NCBI GenBank assembly: GCA_013298865.1
Contig: JAAFJL010000028.1
Span: 1 to 39,918, forward strand
Direction: 5' to 3'
Origin: Cytophagales bacterium
Lineage (GTDB): Bacteria; Bacteroidota; Bacteroidia; Cytophagales; Spirosomataceae
Length of the DNA: 39,918 bases
Positions 24,318 through 32,255 of this stretch are shown here, piece by piece; position 1 is the stretch's first letter, and each line of letters starts with the position of its first letter. The notes below the pieces were generated by a model. The model was not told the origin of the DNA and ran no database searches. It was given only the letters and a program-made list of their open reading frames with translations. A program made the position numbers and the translations under genes.

Positions 24318-24758
24318 ATGTACGATTTGTTAAAAACGATTCACCACTATCTATTTTTTGTGGTTATGGTATTGGGAATATTCGCTATCGTGAAAGCCGT
24401 GATGGGAATGTCTTCAAAAACTGCCTATACAGAAGGTGACCGCAAGACGGGGCTTTTCTTTTTGATTTCTTGCCATATTCAATTACTGATTGGTTTGGTA
24501 TTATATTTTTTCTTCAGTCCCTTCGGTCTGAAAGCCTTCCAAGAATTTGGTTCGGCAGTCATGAAAATGAAAGATTATCGTAGTATTGCCGTTGAACATA
24601 TTTCAACGAATATTATTGCAATCATTTTAATTACAATAGGTTACTCAAAAAATAAGCGTTTAACGGATTCGGCACAACGCCATAAAAATGTTTTGATTTT
24701 CTTTGGTTTAGGTATCGTACTTTTGATAAGCCGTATTCCTTGGGATAGAATTTTTTAG
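24318..24758 (+). CDS. Small four-helix membrane protein, cytochrome b-like
   Basis: 146 residues with four predicted transmembrane helices (about 11-30, 46-66, 92-110 and 124-140). Histidines lie near helix ends or inside helices (His8-9, His52 in 'SCHIQLLIGLVLYFF', His94 in 'VEHISTNIIAI', His122), a pattern that could coordinate haem; similar Bacteroidota proteins are often labelled cytochrome b. Haem binding is inference. It is a single-gene unit with a promoter in front and a stem-loop region behind, and no nearby gene suggests a pathway. Confidence 0.7.
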   Translation: MYDLLKTIHHYLFFVVMVLGIFAIVKAVMGMSSKTAYTEGDRKTGLFFLISCHIQLLIGLVLYFFFSPFGLKAFQEFGSAVMKMKDYRSIAVEHISTNIIAIILITIGYSKNKRLTDSAQRHKNVLIFFGLGIVLLISRIPWDRIF

Positions 24759-25132
24759 CAATTAAAAATCTTTTATTTAGCCGTAGGCTGTAAGCAATAG
24801 GCTTTGAGTTTCCACTCTTTCGCTTACGGTTTAGAGTTTACGGCTAAATTGTTTAAAATAGAAAGTAAAAAAGACTTTACCGCAAGGACGGAAAGACGCA
24901 AATATTTTATAGCGTCAATAGCGAATTTGCGGTGAATTAAAATTTAGAAAAGGACTTTACGGCAAGGACGGAAAGACGCAAATATTTTATAGCGTCAATA
25001 GCGAATTTGCGGTGAATTAAAATTTAGAAAAGGACTTTACGGCAAGGACGGAAAGACGCAAATATTTTGTAGCGTCAATAGCGACTTTGCGGTGATTAAA
25101 AATTTATAAACGAAATATTACAGTAGAAAACT
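24759..25132. other. Gene-free gap with three 80-bp tandem repeats
   Basis: Just after the four-helix protein gene, 24779-24847 is an imperfect inverted repeat (TAGCCGTAGGCTGTAAGC... against ...CGCTTACGG...TTTACGGCTA) that could terminate its transcript. The rest is the tandem repeat at 24871-25110. No coding sequence is seen. Confidence 0.6.
24871..25110. repeat. Three tandem 80-bp palindromic repeats
   Basis: Three units of exactly 80 bp (24871, 24951, 25031) differ at only a handful of positions. Each has nested inverted repeats: an inner GACGC...GCGTC stem (24895-24916 in unit 1) and an outer ACCGCAA...TTGCGGT pair, perfect in unit 1 and with one change in the left arm of units 2 and 3. 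The array ends 22 bases before the dihydroorotase ATG. The units are contiguous with no spacers, unlike a CRISPR. Confidence 0.9.
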
Positions 25133-26470
25133 ATGAATTCAATATTAATACTCAATGCCAAAATAGTAAATGAAGGGAAAATCACGCAGGCAGACGTACT
25201 CGTGAAGGATGGAATCATTGAGCAAATCGGGGCAAACTTATCTGGATTGTCTGCCGACAAAATCATTGATGCTGCTGGCAAATACCTTTTCCCAGGTGTG
25301 ATTGATGACCAAGTGCATTTTCGTGAACCTGGACTGACCTATAAGGCAACGATTCAAACTGAGTCTCGGGCGGCTGTGGCAGGTGGTGTAACTTCCTTTA
25401 TGGAAATGCCAAATACTATTCCGAATGCCCTCACACAGCCTTTGTTGGAAGATAAATATCAAATCGCTGCACGGACTTCGCTTGCCAATTATTCCTTTTA
25501 CATGGGGGCTTCCAATAATAATCTTGATGAAGTTCTAAAGACTAATCCCAAGACAGTTTGTGGGGTAAAAATCTTCATGGGGTCTTCAACGGGAAATATG
25601 CTCGTGGACGATGGTAAGGCTTTGGAAGATCTTTTTAGCAAAACAAAAATGCTTATTGCGACTCACTGCGAAGACGAAGTAACCGTGAGAGAAAATACTT
25701 TGAAATACCAAGAACACGCAGGATTGACCCCACACGCAAGGATTCACCCGTTAGTGCGTGACGAAAAGGCTTGTTATGAATCATCGTCTTGGGCAGTGTA
25801 TTTGGCAAAGAAATTCGGTACAAGGTTACACATTTTGCATATCTCAACGGCGGAGGAATTGAGCCTTTTCAGAAATGATATTCCCCTGAAAGACAAGAAG
25901 ATAACTGCCGAAGTTTGTGTGCATCACCTCTGGTTTGATGCCAGTCATTACGAAACGCTGGGGAATCAAATCAAGTGTAATCCTGCCATAAAAGCGGACG
26001 GACATAAACAAAAATTATTGGAAGCCCTTCTGGACGACCGCTTGGATGTGATTGCGACCGACCACGCTCCGCATACATGGGCAGAAAAACAGAATAGTTA
26101 TTGGTCTGCCCCTTCGGGTTTGCCTTTGGTGCAACACCCGCTCCAGATGATGCTGGAATTTTATCAGCAGGGAAAAATGTCACTCGAAAAAATTGCTGAA
26201 AAAATGAGTCATGCCGTAGCAGATTGTTTCCAGATTGAAAAAAGGGGTTACATCAGAGAGGGCTATTGGGCAGATTTAGTGTTGGTTGATTTGCAAGCTG
26301 AGGTAATTGTTAGGCGAGATACGCTTCATTATAAATGCCAGTGGTCGCCGTTATTGGGTGAAAAATTATATTCAAAAATTACTCATACCATCGTTTCGGG
26401 GCATTTGGCTTACGAAGAAGGTATTTTCGATGAAAGCCAAAAAGGACAACGCATGAGTTTTGAGCGGTAA
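25133..26470 (+). CDS. pyrC: Dihydroorotase
   Basis: 445 residues, amidohydrolase fold. Motifs: 'DDQVHFREPGL' (Gln60, His62), the carbamylated-lysine region 'CGVKIFMGSSTGNM', metal-ligand histidines in 'IATHCEDE' and 'LHILHISTAEE', and catalytic Asp in 'VIATDHAPHTW'. It closes N-carbamoyl-L-aspartate to dihydroorotate in pyrimidine synthesis. The usual HxH zinc motif reads QxH here. I believe a DDQVH form occurs in other Bacteroidota dihydroorotases, but I cannot verify this. The other ligands and substrate-binding motifs are intact, so it is probably active. It stands downstream of the tandem repeat array. Confidence 0.9.
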   Translation: MNSILILNAKIVNEGKITQADVLVKDGIIEQIGANLSGLSADKIIDAAGKYLFPGVIDDQVHFREPGLTYKATIQTESRAAVAGGVTSFMEMPNTIPNALTQPLLEDKYQIAARTSLANYSFYMGASNNNLDEVLKTNPKTVCGVKIFMGSSTGNMLVDDGKALEDLFSKTKMLIATHCEDEVTVRENTLKYQEHAGLTPHARIHPLVRDEKACYESSSWAVYLAKKFGTRLHILHISTAEELSLFRNDIPLKDKKITAEVCVHHLWFDASHYETLGNQIKCNPAIKADGHKQKLLEALLDDRLDVIATDHAPHTWAEKQNSYWSAPSGLPLVQHPLQMMLEFYQQGKMSLEKIAEKMSHAVADCFQIEKRGYIREGYWADLVLVDLQAEVIVRRDTLHYKCQWSPLLGEKLYSKITHTIVSGHLAYEEGIFDESQKGQRMSFER

Positions 26471-26553
26471 AATAAATGGCTTTTGGCTGTATGCTTAAAA
26501 CCAGCGGGCTATGCTAAACGGCGATTATTTTTCTGTTCCATAACTACTTATTA

Positions 26554-26628
26554 CACTCGTAGCATCGGAATCCTTTTCTGTGAATTGGTTAAATAAACTT
26601 TCATAAAAGGATTACCGTGCTACGAGTG
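26554..26628. repeat. Inverted repeat (CACTCGTAGCA family)
   Basis: CACTCGTAGCATCGGAATCCTTTT on the left matches the inverse of ATAAAAGGATTACCGTGCTACGAGTG on the right with a few mismatches. It spans 75 bp and ends 28 bases before the kinase start. It is too close to be a terminator of that gene and could structure the kinase mRNA leader. Confidence 0.7.
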
Positions 26629-26655
26629 GTACAAATCTCAAAGCCAAATCTATAC

Positions 26656-28503
26656 ATGATGATAAAAAGCATCTTTGCTCATAGCTTAAAATTCAGTATT
26701 TTCCTGATAATCAGTTTATTATCTTTTAAAAACGCCTATTCGCAAGAACGAACAATTCTTATTAAAAAAGCTGATCAAGAAAATATCATTGGTCGGCAAA
26801 TAGAGGTTTTTGAAGATAAAACTGCTAAACTCAGTTTCGAGCAAGTGCGGAAGTCAGCGATTGATGCTCGGTTTATTCAAAGTTTGCAAACAAATCCCAA
26901 TTTTGGCGTAACAAATTCTGTTGTTTGGGCAAGGTTCACTATTCAGAATTTAAGTAATGAAAAACTATTTCTCGAAATCGCTGAACCCATCATTGACAGT
27001 CTGACTCTTTACAAAATTGATTCTACAAAAAAGATAAGTATTTCTAAATCAGGAATTTATACTCATCAAAACAGCAGGCAAGTACATACCAATTTTTACC
27101 TTCTTGATTTACAATTAGCCCCCCAACAAACCTGTACATACTACATTCGCTTTCAGAATTCGCTCCCAATGATTTTCCCGATGCGAGTAGCAGGACTCAA
27201 AGTTTTCTTTGAAGACAACCATTCCAAAGACTTATTGCAAGGAATGTACTTGGGTTTGATGCTGGTAATGGCGATTTTTAATTTCTTCATTTTCTGGACA
27301 AATCGAAGCCGAGAATACCTCTACTACGTTTTGTATGTGCTTTCGTTTGCGGCATTTTTTAGCTATCAGAAAGGACTATCCCATGAATTTTTATGGGGAA
27401 GCCAACTTTGGGTCAATCATGTTACACCTGTTTTTATTTCTTGTGTAATAATTTTCGGAATTATGTTTGCCGAAGCCTTCCTGAATGCCCCAGCGTATTA
27501 CACATATTCTCGGAAAGTCACCAAGATTTTTATCATCTTAATCGGAGTTTTCCTGACGCTCCATATCGCAGGAATGGGAGCAATAAGTACTTCTCTGCTC
27601 TACTTTACGGCATTTTTTGGTTTTATGTATGTGCTTTTTCTCGCAATTTATGTTTGGTTAGAAGGTTCGCAAGCGGCGTTGTTTTTTCTGGGGGCTTGGT
27701 CAATTATGTTGGTCAGTGCCATGATTTTCTTGCTACAATTGGCAAATATCCTTCCGAGCGACTATTTCAGTAGAAATGCCCTTCAAGTTGGTTCTGCTCT
27801 TGAAGTTGTCCTCCTTTCTTTTGCATTGGCGTATCGAATTAATGCTTATCGTAAAGAAAAAGAACACGCTCAAGCAGAATCCATCAAACAATTACAAGAG
27901 AACGAACAGATTAGAAATCGAATCGCTCGGGACTTGCATGATGATATTGGTTCGACCCTAAGTTCAATCGGAATTCTGAGCCAAGTTGTTGAGTATCAGA
28001 TTGATAGAAATCCTACTGGTGTGCGAGATTTGATAAAACGAATTAACGATTCTTCGCAAAAAGTACAACGAGCATTGAGTGATATTGTCTGGACAACCCG
28101 CCATACAAGCGAAAATTTTGGAGAATTACTGGTAAAAATGAGAGAATTTATTGCCGAAGTCCTCGAACCGAAATTTATCTATCATGCCTTCAAAACCGAT
28201 GATTTACCTGATGTAAAATTGTCGCCTTCTAAACAATACCATTTCTACCTCATTTTTAAGGAGACTGTAAATAATATCGTAAAATATTCAAAAGCGATAG
28301 AGGTTTCAATTGAAATTATCGAAAAAGATAACTACCTGATAATGACCATAGAAGATGATGGAATTGGTTTTGATGAAGAGAAAATTAAAGCAGGAAATGG
28401 ATTGGCAAATATGCGAAAACGAGCGGCTCAGATGGACGGAACAATAGAAATATCATCAGTTCCAGATGAAGGAACTAAAACTTGTTTGAAGATTCCTTTG
28501 TAG
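26656..28503 (+). CDS. 7TMR-DISM sensor histidine kinase (HisKA_3 type)
   Basis: 615 residues from the first of two ATGs (26656, 26659); a GTG at 26617 lies within the upstream repeat and is unlikely. A signal peptide ends at 'FKNAYSQ'. An extracellular DISMED2-like beta domain (about 30-180, 'NSVVWARFTIQNLSNEKLFLEI') is followed by seven transmembrane helices (about 195-400), a short coiled linker, and a HisKA_3 domain with phospho-His about 428 in 'RIARDLHDDIGSTLSSIG'. The HATPase carries 'KETVNNIVKYSKA', 'IEDDGIGFDEE' and 'GNGLANMRKRAAQMDG'. Kinases of this kind usually signal to NarL/LuxR-type regulators. A LuxR-type gene is convergent, but it lacks a receiver domain. Confidence 0.92.
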   Translation: MMIKSIFAHSLKFSIFLIISLLSFKNAYSQERTILIKKADQENIIGRQIEVFEDKTAKLSFEQVRKSAIDARFIQSLQTNPNFGVTNSVVWARFTIQNLSNEKLFLEIAEPIIDSLTLYKIDSTKKISISKSGIYTHQNSRQVHTNFYLLDLQLAPQQTCTYYIRFQNSLPMIFPMRVAGLKVFFEDNHSKDLLQGMYLGLMLVMAIFNFFIFWTNRSREYLYYVLYVLSFAAFFSYQKGLSHEFLWGSQLWVNHVTPVFISCVIIFGIMFAEAFLNAPAYYTYSRKVTKIFIILIGVFLTLHIAGMGAISTSLLYFTAFFGFMYVLFLAIYVWLEGSQAALFFLGAWSIMLVSAMIFLLQLANILPSDYFSRNALQVGSALEVVLLSFALAYRINAYRKEKEHAQAESIKQLQENEQIRNRIARDLHDDIGSTLSSIGILSQVVEYQIDRNPTGVRDLIKRINDSSQKVQRALSDIVWTTRHTSENFGELLVKMREFIAEVLEPKFIYHAFKTDDLPDVKLSPSKQYHFYLIFKETVNNIVKYSKAIEVSIEIIEKDNYLIMTIEDDGIGFDEEKIKAGNGLANMRKRAAQMDGTIEISSVPDEGTKTCLKIPL

Positions 28504-28535
28504 TGATAAGTATCTTATAATCAAATACTTATTGA

Positions 28536-29318
28536 TTAAATTATTCCAGATGAAAGAGCAATTTGTAGCAAAGCTGTAACGTCTTTCATACCCGTTCTGG
28601 CGAGCATATTACGCCTGTGTGTATGTACAGTTGCTAAACTTAGAAATAATTTTTCAGCGATTTCAGGAGAGTCCATACCCTGATGAATCAATCGTAGAAT
28701 ATCCTTTTCTCTATCCGATAAAATATCTCCTTCGACAGTTTTTCCGATAGAAGAATGATAATGCTTTATTTTCTGAGGGTACTCTCCATAGCTAAAACGC
28801 ATCCACCAAAAATCGTCTTTCATTAAATGGCTAATATCTTGAATAGAATTAATGATATTGATTGGATTTCGCTCCTCGTCTTCTGATAAGTGTGATGTAT
28901 GAATAAAAGTACGATTCATTTTTCCCTCACGAGTCCTGAATTTTGCACCAACAAATACAATTTTTTGATTGACTTTATCTTCAAAAGAAGCATCTTTCAA
29001 ACATTTTACATAGAATGAACCCGCCTTTATCGGAAAAAGGGCATGATCAAATGATAACATTCTGATATACTGGAGAATACCCAAAGTAGGGTAATCTTCT
29101 GCGGTATAGCCCCAGATTCCCCCAACATTTTTACTAATGTATAACTTACGATAATCTTTAATACTGAGTATAGCAATGACCGTATTAGAGTTTTGAGACA
29201 CTAAATCTAAGGATGCTTCATCGTATAATTTTGTATTAGATTTTTCGGGATGAGTTTGAGTCATTTCTGTCCAAATACTCCTTACCTGTGCAATAATGCT
29301 TTCAAGGTCTTGACTCAT
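28536..29318 (-). CDS. LuxR-type transcriptional regulator without receiver domain
   Basis: 260 residues. The C-terminus (about 195-255) is a full LuxR helix-turn-helix: 'LSDREKDILRLIHQGMDSPE' and 'LSLATVHTHRRNMLARTG'. The N-terminal ~190 residues resemble a degenerate PAS-like sensor region ('SNTVIAILSIKDYRKLYISK', 'HALFPIKAGSFYVKCLKD') but have no conserved phospho-Asp pattern. It is probably a cytoplasmic ligand- or partner-responsive activator. The gene converges on the 7TMR-DISM kinase with a 32-base gap. An AATACCTA-ACA-TAGGTATT palindrome lies 36 bases upstream of the start. Confidence 0.85.
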   Translation of the reverse strand: MSQDLESIIAQVRSIWTEMTQTHPEKSNTKLYDEASLDLVSQNSNTVIAILSIKDYRKLYISKNVGGIWGYTAEDYPTLGILQYIRMLSFDHALFPIKAGSFYVKCLKDASFEDKVNQKIVFVGAKFRTREGKMNRTFIHTSHLSEDEERNPINIINSIQDISHLMKDDFWWMRFSYGEYPQKIKHYHSSIGKTVEGDILSDREKDILRLIHQGMDSPEIAEKLFLSLATVHTHRRNMLARTGMKDVTALLQIALSSGII

Positions 29319-29507
29319 TCGTTTTTTGTGTATTTGATAGGTTTATAATACAAAATACCTAACATAGGTATTGACTATTAAAGTGTTTTTTTATAAAATT
29401 TGTTCAATAAATTATTAGTACTAAATGCTTAACTACTGTATTTCATATTTATAATTTATTTTTCGGTTCGTAAAGAACTTTTATCTTCTTGATGCCGCCA
29501 CTTCAAG
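29319..29507. other. Spacer between LuxR-type gene and ribD
   Basis: A gene-free A/T-rich stretch of 189 bases. It contains the palindrome at 29354-29372 and no good TAnnTTTG match on the minus strand for the LuxR gene; the closest is GTATTTTG, one base short. Confidence 0.4.
29354..29372. promoter_or_regulatory. Operator-like palindrome
   Basis: AATACCTA-ACA-TAGGTATT: perfect 8-base arms around a 3-base centre, 36 bases upstream of the LuxR-type gene start. The size and symmetry fit a binding site for a dimeric regulator, perhaps autoregulation; this is inference. Confidence 0.45.
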
Positions 29508-30572
29508 CTAAGCAAAAAATCCTTCTGATTTTATTATTAGAGGGATTTTTGCTTTTTGGGAAAACATAATCACCTCATTATCTCCTAATTTTTCTATTTT
29601 TTTCTGATTGCCGAACGAAGATATTTTTGGTGAAAGAATGCCTTCATTCAATGATGTTTGGCTACGTAAAACAATGGCTTCATCCCAAAGATTTAATTTC
29701 AGGAAACTCTCAATCAGCTTTGTGCCACCTTCTATGATAATGGACTGTATTTTTCGTGAAAATAAGTCTTCTACAATCTCTTTCAAATCAGTTTTCTTCA
29801 CAAAAATAGTAGCCCCATTTTCTTCATTTTTGATTGAATTATAACAAAATGTTGGTTGTAAATTATCAAATATTTTAGCATCAACACTTAAAGATAACTC
29901 TCTGTCAATCAGTACTCTAATCGGATTCTTACCTGTCCAAAATCGAATATTTAGTTGTGGATTGTCATATCTTACAGTATTTGTTCCTACCATGATGGCA
30001 TCGTTTTCTGCTCGCATTTTATGGACAAATCTTCTGGAAAGACTATTAGAGATTTGTACAGTTTCATAATTGGGTTTTGCAATGAAACCATCAGCAGATT
30101 CTGCCCATTTCAAGATGATGTAAGGGCGTTTTTGCTCGAAAAAAGTAAAAAATCTTTTGTTCAATTCTCTGCCTTCTTCGACTAAAACTCCTGTTTCAAC
30201 TTCAATACTTGCATCAATTAGTTTTTGAATGCCTTTTCCAGCCACCAATGGGTTTGGGTCGAGGTTACAAACTATGATTTTTTTGACGTGATGCTTCACC
30301 AACAAATCAGCACAAGGAGGTGTTTTTCCGAAATGAGAACACGGTTCTAATGTTACATAAACCTCTGATTCTGAGAGAATTGATTTATCCAAAACTGAAT
30401 CAACAGCATTAACTTCAGCGTGCCAATCTCCATATTTTTTGTGGAATCCCTCGCCCACGATTTTGCCTTGATGGACAATCACACAGCCCACCATCGGATT
30501 AGGCGAAACCGTTCCCGCACCCAAACGAGCAAGGTCTAAAGCACGCTTCATGAAAAGTTCATGTTCTTTCAT
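29508..30572 (-). CDS. ribD: Bifunctional riboflavin deaminase/reductase RibD
   Basis: 354 residues. The N-terminal deaminase (about 1-145) has the zinc motif 'HAEVNAV' (His51, catalytic Glu53) and 'EPCSHFGKTPPCADLL' (Cys78, Cys87). The C-terminal reductase (about 146-345) has 'PYIILKWAESADGFIA', 'AIMVGTNTVRYDNPQLNIR' and 'SIIIEGGTKLIESFL'. It carries out the second and third steps of riboflavin synthesis, deamination then NADPH reduction of the ribosylamino-pyrimidine. The other rib genes are not nearby. A terminator stem overlaps the last 14 codons. It is divergent from prmC with a 46-base gap if prmC starts at 30619. Confidence 0.96.
   Translation of the reverse strand: MKEHELFMKRALDLARLGAGTVSPNPMVGCVIVHQGKIVGEGFHKKYGDWHAEVNAVDSVLDKSILSESEVYVTLEPCSHFGKTPPCADLLVKHHVKKIIVCNLDPNPLVAGKGIQKLIDASIEVETGVLVEEGRELNKRFFTFFEQKRPYIILKWAESADGFIAKPNYETVQISNSLSRRFVHKMRAENDAIMVGTNTVRYDNPQLNIRFWTGKNPIRVLIDRELSLSVDAKIFDNLQPTFCYNSIKNEENGATIFVKKTDLKEIVEDLFSRKIQSIIIEGGTKLIESFLKLNLWDEAIVLRSQTSLNEGILSPKISSFGNQKKIEKLGDNEVIMFSQKAKIPLIIKSEGFFA
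29512..29552 (-). terminator. Terminator stem inside the 3' end of ribD
   Basis: GCAAAAAATCCTTCT and AGAGGGATTTTTGC pair over about 14 bases (two mismatches), enclosing a 12-base A/T loop. On the minus strand the arms encode the last ribD residues and the second arm ends in a TTTTTTGC run just before the TAG. Confidence 0.55.
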
Positions 30573-30585
30573 CGAAATTTGTCAG

Positions 30586-30605
30586 TAATTTTGTGTACAA
30601 ATGTA
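30586..30605. promoter_or_regulatory. Back-to-back -7 elements of prmC and ribD
   Basis: TAATTTTG (30586-30593, plus strand) faces prmC, and TACATTTG (30605-30598, minus strand) faces ribD. Both fit TAnnTTTG exactly and lie four bases apart, so the two genes may share a compact divergent promoter. Clear -33 boxes are not seen. The position of the plus-strand element favours the prmC start at 30619. Confidence 0.4.
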
Positions 30606-30618
30606 CCCCACAAGATTT

Positions 30619-31479
30619 ATGTCTCCAGAATTTTCACGACAAATATTTGAACAATTATACACTGAGTTTTTACCAATTTACGGAGAAAACGAAGCAAAAA
30701 GCCTTACATTTTTATTGTTAGAACATTTTTTGGGATTGTCGAAAACTGACATTGTTTTCAATAAAAAAGTTGAACAAGTATTTGACTATCAGAATGTTAT
30801 TGAAAGAATTAAAAATCAAGAACCTGTCCAGTATGTGATTGGAGAGACAGAGTTTTATGGTCGAAAATTCAAGGTTACACCAGATACGCTAATCCCAAGA
30901 CCAGAAACAGAAGAGCTGGTGCATTCGGTGGTTTCTGGGGTAAAAAACGAAGGGAAAAAACCTGAACGGCTCAAGATTTTGGATATTGGGACAGGCTCTG
31001 GTTGTATTGCGATTTCATTAGCTTGCGAGCTACCACAAGCGGAGGTTTATGCGTATGATATTTCGGGAAATGCTTTGAAAATTGCCCAAGAAAATGCCAA
31101 CAGAAACCAAGTAAATGTAAAGTTTGAGCAAAGAGATATTTTGCAATTTTCGGAAATAAATCCAGCAGAAAAATTTGATATTATTGTCTCCAACCCACCT
31201 TATGTGATGGATTCAGAAGCAAAAGAAATGCACAAAAACGTATTGGATTTTGAGCCACATTTAGCCCTATTTGTACCAGACGACAACGCTCTGATTTTCT
31301 ACGAAGCTATCGTAAATTTTGCAGTTAATCATCTAAAAACCAGAGGATTATGTATAGTAGAAATCAATCAACAATTGGGTTTAGAAACCGCAGCATTGTT
31401 TTGGAACAAAGGATTCAGCCACACAGAAGTAATCAAAGATTTATCTGGAAAAGATAGATTTGTGCGGGGGATAATGTAG
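30619..31479 (+). CDS. prmC: Peptide-chain release factor N5-glutamine methyltransferase
   Basis: 286 residues from the ATG at 30619 (an ATG at 30601 would add six). The N-terminal helical domain contains 'LPIYGENEAKSLTFLLLEHF'; the SAM-binding loop is 'LDIGTGSGCIAISLA', and the substrate signature NPPY is at about residue 192 ('IVSNPPYVM'). PrmC (HemK) methylates the GGQ glutamine of release factors 1 and 2. I chose 30619 because a TAATTTTG element at 30586-30593 would place the transcript start at or just before 30601. It converges with the DedA gene across a shared palindrome. Confidence 0.95.
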   Translation: MSPEFSRQIFEQLYTEFLPIYGENEAKSLTFLLLEHFLGLSKTDIVFNKKVEQVFDYQNVIERIKNQEPVQYVIGETEFYGRKFKVTPDTLIPRPETEELVHSVVSGVKNEGKKPERLKILDIGTGSGCIAISLACELPQAEVYAYDISGNALKIAQENANRNQVNVKFEQRDILQFSEINPAEKFDIIVSNPPYVMDSEAKEMHKNVLDFEPHLALFVPDDNALIFYEAIVNFAVNHLKTRGLCIVEINQQLGLETAALFWNKGFSHTEVIKDLSGKDRFVRGIM

Positions 31480-31566
31480 AGACGTTGCACGCAACGACTT
31501 CCGAAGCATGATTCGGAAGCCGTTGTGTACATTTTTGTGCGAAGACGTTTCATGAAACGTCTCTAC
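31476..31566. terminator. Compound palindrome supplying both stop codons
   Basis: The outer arms GTAGAGACGTT (31476 on) and AACGTCTCTAC (to 31566) contain the TAG stop of prmC (31477-31479) and, inverted, the TAG stop of the DedA gene (31565-31563). Inside are CGTTGCACGCAACG, CTTCCGAAGCATGATTCGGAAG and the perfect 16-mer ACGTTTCATGAAACGT. It can form a branched structure and serve both convergent genes. Confidence 0.75.
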
Positions 31567-32204
31567 TTTTGTAATTTCGCCTTCACCACCCCAAAAACCA
31601 TTGGCAAAACTGACACCGCTACGATGCCTAAAACTACTTTTTCAAAGTTGGCTTTTACCCAGTCGTTATTTCCTAAAAAATAGCCCAAAAGCGTGATGCC
31701 CGTTACCCATAAAACTGCCCCAATGATACAGAACGTAATATAAGTACTGTATTTCATGCTACCTGCACCTGCTACAAAAGGGGCAACCGTACGCACAATT
31801 GGGATAAAACGAGCCATGATAACGGTTTGTCCGCCGTGTTTTGCGTAAAAAGCCTCTGTTTGTTCGATATGGCTGCGTTTCAAGAATAAAATTTTCTCTT
31901 TTGACTTGATGAAATCACTAAAGAATTTTCCCACAAAATAGTTGACATTATCACCCAAAAGTGCTGCCCCAATCAATAAAGGAATTACAAAAGTTAGTTC
32001 AATTTTACCACTTGCAGCTGCCAAAACTCCTACCGCAAAAAGTAGTGAATCCCCTGGTAATAAGGGCATTACGATAAGTCCAGTTTCAACAAAAATGATT
32101 AAAAATAATAAACCGTAGGTGATTGTACCATGATTTGCGATAAATTGTGATAGGGCAGTTAGAGGATTATTAAGTAATTCTTTAATAAAATCAATGATTT
32201 CCAT
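31563..32204 (-). CDS. DedA-family (VTT/SNARE-associated) membrane protein
   Basis: 213 residues with about five membrane segments including two re-entrant helices. Family signatures are 'VMPLLPGDSLLFAVGVLAA', 'LGDNVNYFVGKFF' and 'GGQTVIMARFIPIVRTVAPFVAGAGSM', with the conserved acidic and arginine residues. DedA proteins translocate or flip lipid carriers such as undecaprenyl phosphate across the inner membrane and support envelope homeostasis. It is just downstream of the PBP1A gene (51 bases), consistent with an envelope operon. Confidence 0.92.
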   Translation of the reverse strand: MEIIDFIKELLNNPLTALSQFIANHGTITYGLLFLIIFVETGLIVMPLLPGDSLLFAVGVLAAASGKIELTFVIPLLIGAALLGDNVNYFVGKFFSDFIKSKEKILFLKRSHIEQTEAFYAKHGGQTVIMARFIPIVRTVAPFVAGAGSMKYSTYITFCIIGAVLWVTGITLLGYFLGNNDWVKANFEKVVLGIVAVSVLPMVFGVVKAKLQK

Positions 32205-32255
32205 GATGTTTGTTTTTTAATAATTATTCGATGCTTGATTTTAGGACAACATTCC

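Noticed and set aside
24871..25110. Possible CRISPR array
   Set aside because: The three units are 80 bp long, directly adjacent and nearly identical throughout, with no unique spacers and no cas genes nearby.
29319..29507. FMN riboswitch near ribD
   Set aside because: The ribD leader is on the other side (about 30573-30620) and only a short gap exists there; no FMN-aptamer-like structure was recognised in either place.
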